Of a DNA stretch of 64,000 bases, positions 60,001 through 64,000 are shown piece by piece. The notes beneath the pieces are model-generated. The model was given only the letters and a program-made list of their open reading frames with translations. It had not been told where the DNA came from and made no database searches. How positions within the stretch are numbered: the stretch's first letter is position 1; each line of letters begins with the position of its first letter. The DNA lies in the NCBI GenBank assembly GCA_013399895.1, contig VXBA01005693.1:267572-331571 (forward strand), read 5' to 3'. The translations under genes and the position numbers were made by a program. This DNA is from Serilophus lunatus. Lineage: Eukaryota > Chordata > Aves > Passeriformes > Eurylaimidae.

Positions 60001-62183
60001 AAAATGCACATTCTCTTAAAAAGAGCTGAAATATTCTGTGTTCCTTCAGTCCTTCAATTATCAGAAGCACAACCTCCCCTGACCTTTACCATTCCATTTT
60101 ATATATTGTAATAACCAATTATTTTAGGAATGTCAAGCTACTGGAAAAAACAGCAGTAACTGCTTCTACACATCCATTAAACACACAGATACATAATGTG
60201 CCACCACTGGCAACACAGAACCACAGCTCCTACTGAGCACCTCCTAAATTGCAGGAGGTGGCTGGGAACACCTTTGGAGTGTGAAGGCTCTGAAAGTGGT
60301 TTTCCCATCACCTCCAGCTAAATATCTTTTGGATTAAAATGTCTTCCAAACTGTGAAAGCCATAATGTCAACCCCTCAGGCCAAACTCCTTGTGTTTTTC
60401 TCTCCTTTGAGCATCTGTACAGGGACATGAAATGGTTGCAGACTTTTTTACTGGTTCTCCAACTAAAGTTTTATCTCACTCGAGGACAGGCACTGCTCTG
60501 GGTGTCTCCAGGCAGTCAGAACTGACAGCTGCACAATGGAAGTGTACAGAATGTCATCCTCTGCCCTCTTTTGCCATCAGATGAACGTACCACATCCCTC
60601 ACAGGAACCCTCTCAGAGGAGGGCTGGCCTCCAAAAACTCTTAGAGAAGCTGACTCGGACAGAATTCAGCTTATTTCCAGGCAGCCAGAAGCAGAAGGAT
60701 TTGTACTATTTGGAACACAAAGTCTGAGAGAACCAAAAGGTTTGTGCTTTGTTACCTGTTGGGGCCAAGTCACCTCCCAGCAAAATCGGAAACTGAGAAA
60801 ATCCAGCTGAGCAGCCTGACTTGCAAAGAGCTTCCTCCAGAGCAGATTTTTAAGCCAGAATGCTTGCAAAAAAGATGTGACTAATGGACTCATTTCTTGG
60901 CTAATGGCAGGAAGGAGGAGCAAATTAAAAGGGGGTGACTCAGACAAGTGATTATAAACGTTGGCCACACATCTGCAGAGTCTGAAGGGATGTTCTGTTG
61001 GGGCTCTATCTCACCACGAGGAGGAAATAGCTCACTTAAAACTGTAAGCTATTTTCTGTGAGCCATTTCCAAACTACAAAAGCAGCAGGGGGTCAAATTA
61101 CCTGGACACTGACATCTTGAAATACAGAACAAATAGAAAGAAAAAACGTTTCTCCCCATCTGTTGTGTAGGAAAAAAAATCATATTTTACTTTCACTGAT
61201 GTACCACAGCATGACATCTATTTGCTGGGGGAATAAAGTCAAAGATGTAAGGTAGGTGAGAGGAGAGAGAGAAATTAGAATTGCAATGAAAGAAACCAAC
61301 AACAAAACCATAAATCAATAATCCCAGACTGCATTCAGATAAATATTTTATAAGAAGTGGGAAAAGTTGCTGTTTTTCTTCTGACTGTTCCCCATTGTTG
61401 CCATCTGCTGACAGAAGTACTTGTAACCTAAAAATGGGTCATCAAGTACAGGCCCCACACATGACTTGCCTCCAGTTTTAACAATATTTTAATTCAGCAA
61501 ATCATTGCAATATACAGCCCATTGTACAAAAAAAGCAACATCATGACCAGACTTATCCAAGTACTTTTTATTATTCCAGCTCTTTAGTCACAGAAATAAG
61601 AAACTGGAATCCCACTGAGCATTTTCCAGTTATCAGTTCTAATCAATAACCTCATTAAAATGAATACAAGATTTTCAACTGAAGAACAATTGCATCAACT
61701 TAAGTGCAGTCAGAGCAGCATATCACTACAGATAACTAAATTTTTCCTTCACTTGCTGAAGACCAGCAAGTCTATGACTGTATAAATATCTTCTGTCTGT
61801 TTTAGCTGCAGACGTAGGAACACCAAAGCACCATATACATTACAAAATATTGCAGATGCTCACTTGACTTCCCTAAAAATAGGAACATCACAGCACACAA
61901 AGAATTTAGTGCAGATACAGAATAAAATCCCTTCAGTACCTGACCATTCTTCCCATAGTTCAGCAAAGCCATGCAAAAATTAGCTAACCCTTTAATAAGT
62001 GCTCAAGTATTAAAGTTATAAGCTGCTATTTTTAAAGATCTTAAATAATGCCAAAGCAGGCATTAAGGACAGAGTCAATACTTTTTTTTCTTGCTAACTT
62101 CTTAGTTGCTAGAGAAAGAAGAACACACCTACCTGTTGTCCATCTTGATAGTTGTCTATACTTAATGTCTGTGTTGCCATCAT
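41818..62183 (-). CDS. PKNOX1: PKNOX1 / PREP1 TALE homeobox transcription factor (10 coding exons)
   Basis: This nuclear TALE homeodomain protein pairs with PBX and binds TGACAG-type sites. Coding exons in order of transcription are 62183-62133, 59553-59426, 58274-58103, 50014-49844, 49050-48951, 48083-47986, 46001-45873, 44798-44722, 43146-42974 and 42029-41818. They total 1311 nt, exactly 436 residues plus TAG, the same length as human. Residues about 60-140 form the PBX-binding MEIS/PREP N-terminal region (HPLFPLLALLFEKCEQST, then IENFVRKQ). Residues about 261-320 form the homeodomain: NKRGVLPKHATNVMRSWLF, the PYP three-residue loop after HIGH, and VNNWFINARRR with recognition helix W-F-N-R. 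The C-terminus is acidic (SEDESVDSGEEDGGD). All introns are GT-AG. CBS lies tail-to-tail downstream, matching human synteny. 5' non-coding exon(s) and the promoter are outside the window. Confidence 0.98.
42974..43146 (-). CDS. PKNOX1: PKNOX1 coding exon 9: end of helix 3
   Basis: This exon encodes FINARRRILQPMLDSSCSET, then KTKKKTAQ and a stretch ending NELTMSD. The DNA-contacting Asn and Arg of WFINARRR are here. The acceptor is TTGTGTTTAG and the donor CGACG|GTAAGG, leaving in phase 1. Confidence 0.97.
44676..44747 (-). repeat. 36-bp direct duplication covering the PKNOX1 exon 8 donor
   Basis: A 26-nt perfect match (44676-44701 against 44712-44737) at 36-nt spacing, with partial similarity beyond. 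The right copy holds 16 coding bases plus the true donor (GT at 44721-44720); the left copy is an intronic replica with its own GTAAGA donor (GT at 44685-44684). Confidence 0.9.
44722..44798 (-). CDS. PKNOX1: PKNOX1 coding exon 8: TALE loop to helix 3
   Basis: This exon encodes HPYPTEDEKKQIAAQTNLTL and then LQVNN plus part of the helix-3 Trp. The acceptor is CTCTTTAG and the donor AATTG|GTAAGA, leaving in phase 2. The donor and last 16 coding bases are repeated 36 bp further into the intron, but only the first donor keeps the frame. Confidence 0.95.
44847..44940. repeat. 47-bp tandem duplication 5' of PKNOX1 exon 8
   Basis: Copies 44847-44893 and 44894-44940 match at 43 of 47 positions, the differences clustering in one 8-nt block. 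They lie about 47-140 nt upstream of the exon 8 acceptor, where branch points occur. Confidence 0.9.
45873..46001 (-). CDS. PKNOX1: PKNOX1 coding exon 7: homeodomain helix 1
   Basis: This exon encodes LQLQLNQDLGILHQDDGSS, then KNKRGVLPKHATNVMRSWLF up to QHIG, so the homeodomain begins here. The acceptor is TGTGCAG and the donor AGGG|GTAAGG, phase 0. Confidence 0.97.
47986..48083 (-). CDS. PKNOX1: PKNOX1 coding exon 6
   Basis: This exon encodes GGTVYQPVTVVTPQGQVVTQ and then ALSPGTIRIQNSQ. The acceptor is GCTTTAAG, followed by a G-run that completes the split Gly. The donor is CTCAG|GTTTGT, a weaker +4/+5 match. Confidence 0.96.
48270..48321. repeat. Short direct repeat in PKNOX1 intron
   Basis: TTTCCTGGTATTTTA occurs at 48270 and again at 48307 (spacing 37), separated by an AT-rich stretch. 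Confidence 0.7.
48951..49050 (-). CDS. PKNOX1: PKNOX1 coding exon 5
   Basis: This exon encodes QIPSAIAGTLSPQGIMVPAS and then ALQQGNVTMATVA, a low-charge Gln/Ala-rich linker. The acceptor is TTTTTCTAG and the donor AGCAG|GTATGA, leaving in phase 1. Confidence 0.96.
49844..50014 (-). CDS. PKNOX1: PKNOX1 coding exon 4: HR2
   Basis: This exon encodes MVKAIQVLRIHLLELEKVNE and then LCKDFCSRYIACLKTKM, the second conserved helix for PBX contact, followed by a Ser/Pro-rich end. The acceptor is CCCTTAG, the donor CTCAG|GTGTGT, and it is in phase 0 at both ends. Confidence 0.97.
53885..54230 (-). mobile_element. CR1-like LINE fragment
   Basis: It carries TTTGGGTCATCCCAGAGCAC, then CTCCACACCCTCTCTGGGCA and CAGCAAAGTTCTTCCTCATG, ending in the CTTGCAGCTCATCAGCACTT block. 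It is an antisense, diverged CR1 without the terminal repeat. Confidence 0.75.
56540..57245 (-). mobile_element. Longest CR1 LINE fragment in the window
   Basis: CCACAGAACAGCTGAGGTTG then GAAGGGACCTCTGGAGATTG marks the 3' end. The copy continues about 700 nt through CCCAGCACTCCAAACGTGTC and into GCTGCCAGGATGCACTGGTG, reaching further 5' than other copies. It is broken by stops in all frames. Confidence 0.85.
58103..58274 (-). CDS. PKNOX1: PKNOX1 coding exon 3: PBX-interaction region HR1
   Basis: This exon encodes HPLFPLLALLFEKCEQSTQG and then DIENFVRKQEKEGKPFFCED. In the family this conserved region carries the leucine-rich helix that binds PBX. The acceptor is TTTTCTAG and the donor TTTG|GTAAGT, phase 0. 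Confidence 0.97.
59426..59553 (-). CDS. PKNOX1: PKNOX1 coding exon 2
   Basis: This exon encodes MQVVTELKTEQDPNCSETDA and then VESQTPMDADKQAIY, a polar N-terminal region. The acceptor is CCCACAG and the donor TACAG|GTAGTA, leaving in phase 2. Confidence 0.97.
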
Positions 62184-62234
62184 GGTTAATCAAACTTTAA
62201 TTATGTCAAATCATCATAAGTGTGAACAAATATT
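62133..62234 (-). CDS. PKNOX1: PKNOX1 first coding exon with 5' UTR
   Basis: Coding part 62183-62133 is MMATQTLSIDNYQDGQQ; the donor is CAACAG|GTAGGT, phase 0. The 5' UTR part runs back to 62234, where CTTTAAAG after a T-rich tract forms an acceptor, so at least one non-coding exon lies further upstream. Two consecutive ATG codons begin the frame; the first is taken as in human. Confidence 0.93.
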
Positions 62235-64000
62235 CTTTAAAGAAAAAAAAAAGCCAGTTACAAAAGTGGTGACTTAGAATCCAGTTCTAAAAGGTGAAGA
62301 AAAAAATAAAGGGAAAAAAAAAAGATTTATGCATGCTTCTCTCCAAAGAAATCAGTGAGTTTACTGACAATGATAGCTACATGCATATTTGAACAATAAA
62401 AAAGAAATCAGTTGGAAAATGCAACAGGTTTCATCAGAAAAAAGTTCATTGCATCATTTTTTATTTTAATGTAAATTTTTTACATCCACAAACATCAAGT
62501 AAGTTTTAGCATTTATTTTTGGACTCCTTACCTAACATTCTGAGGTAACACATGAAATCTAGAAACAAGTTTCTGTGCTTTGAAAAGGTTAACAACACAC
62601 TGAGCATTACTGTAGCTGGAATAATAACAGTTACAAACTGATGGACTCTGTTCCCCTTTGAGCATGAATCTCATATTCTAAAGTTAAGGCCTGAAACTAC
62701 TTTCAGGGACAGAAATCTCAAATCACTTCTGACATCAGGGATCCACCACCCACATCATTTCAGGTTCTACAAAGAATGAAACAATAACTAACAACTCTTA
62801 AACAACTGGGCCCATGTGATTACAAACTTGCAAAAGTGACCTAGGAATTCTGACTCTCCTTTTCAGAGACATTTGATACTCTGGGAAATATTAATGAAAC
62901 AGGATTTAAACACAAGTCAATGCATGGATGTTATTCTCCCTAGGCATTAGCTGGAGCTTGGTGCCTCTAGGCATTAGCTGGAGATGAGTTAAACATTTTT
63001 TAAGTTAGATATTCAGTAATTAAAAAAAAATAAATTAGCAAAGCACCACCACCAGACAGAGTGTACCCATCAAATTACTAATTTACATTTAATTTTCTTG
63101 TCAGATTTGCAGCCATTACAACTGAAATCACATAACTTATTAAGATATTACCATTAACTATTACCACAGAAGTCAATTTTCCTTGACATGCAGGAGTTCT
63201 AATGTTTAGCTACTATAAAAAAAAATCCATATTAAAAAGGAAGTCAGAGCTCATGTCTTGAAAAAGATTACATCCATATATTAATTCCAGGTTTTCTGCT
63301 CTTTTTCACTTATGTCAGTATTGAAGAACTAAGTTTTAGAATGTTCAGCAGTTTTAGATGTGAAACCAAATCTTTTTTCTTTGTAATGTGTTCAACCCCC
63401 CCAATTTTTTCAACTATTTTTAAATCTTTCCTTCAACTTTGCTTACTACTTGAGTATATGACCATTTTTAAGAGCAATTTTTACATTTCTGGACATTTTC
63501 CCTTGCAGATTATGATAGTCTCAAGTAAGTGTTTCATTTTGGAAACACAGGACACAGGACAGATTCCCTTCTCTGTTAACAGTTTCAGGCATAGAGACAA
63601 ACCAAACTCCTCAGGACAAACCTCAAGCCTTTCTTTGCATCAAGTTCTACTCAAAGTGGAATTCCTACTTTTTTAACAATTTTTCAGACCAGAGAAGTTG
63701 ACCAGGATGATGTAAGAAAGGCTTCCTTTACAAACTAGGTTATGTCTGTCTACAAAACATCAATATCTCTTTGAAACTCCAAAAATACTACTGATTTCTC
63801 TGCCAAAATTGAAAATAAAAATGATTGTTATTTCCTATTTAATGACTGTTTTAAAGTGGAAGAAGTTCCTCACAAAACACTGTTAAAGAAATTGTTTGGT
63901 TGTGGGAAAAGATGAAGTTCTTTGGCAGAAATGAGGAAATAAGAGGCCAAACAGAAGAGGAAGAATGTCTTAGAGCTTACAAGGATGTGACATTGGTGGC
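62235..64000 (-). other. PKNOX1 5' intron, right window edge
   Basis: AT-rich intron upstream of the first coding exon. It contains a 27-bp-spaced repeat of TAGGCATTAGCTGGAG at 62941 and 62968. No non-coding exon or CpG-rich promoter is visible before the window ends. Confidence 0.6.

Overview
The window comes from a vertebrate nuclear genome, almost certainly a bird. It carries about ten CR1-type LINE 3' ends (the avian/reptilian repeat ending in an ATTCTATGATTCTATGA-like tail), short introns, and a tail-to-tail CBS / PKNOX1 pair as on human 21q22.3. There are no bacterial or viral features. Species cannot be fixed from the sequence alone.

Region 1 (about 1-23,520, + strand) holds the cystathionine beta-synthase gene CBS. 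Fifteen coding exons join in frame into 528 codons plus a stop. The protein keeps both haem ligands, the PLP lysine, the CPEC motif and the two regulatory CBS domains. Only the extreme N-terminus and its start codon are unplaced.

Region 2 (about 25,470-28,350, + strand) holds a compact gene I do not recognise as a named family member. It has a TATA box, a short non-coding exon 1, a 1.8-kb intron and one coding exon. The product is a 165-residue secreted, cysteine-rich protein with one von Willebrand factor C (VWC)-like domain and a partial second one. To my knowledge no such gene lies between CBS and PKNOX1 in human, so it is the best candidate here for something undescribed.

Region 3 (about 28,350-36,100) is intergenic and contains CR1 remnants and simple repeats. 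Base composition drops from GC-rich to AT-rich near 31 kb.

Region 4 (about 36,100-64,000, - strand) holds PKNOX1 (PREP1), a TALE homeobox transcription factor. Ten coding exons give exactly 436 residues plus a stop. Its 3' UTR probably occupies part of 36-41.8 kb, and its 5' non-coding exon(s) lie beyond the right edge. Coding exon 8, which carries most of the homeodomain, has a small tandem duplication at each end. One of these copies the splice donor, and use of the copy would truncate the homeodomain.

CBS (transsulfuration enzyme), the secreted VWC-like protein and PKNOX1 (nuclear regulator) are separate transcription units. Nothing in the sequence suggests a shared pathway.
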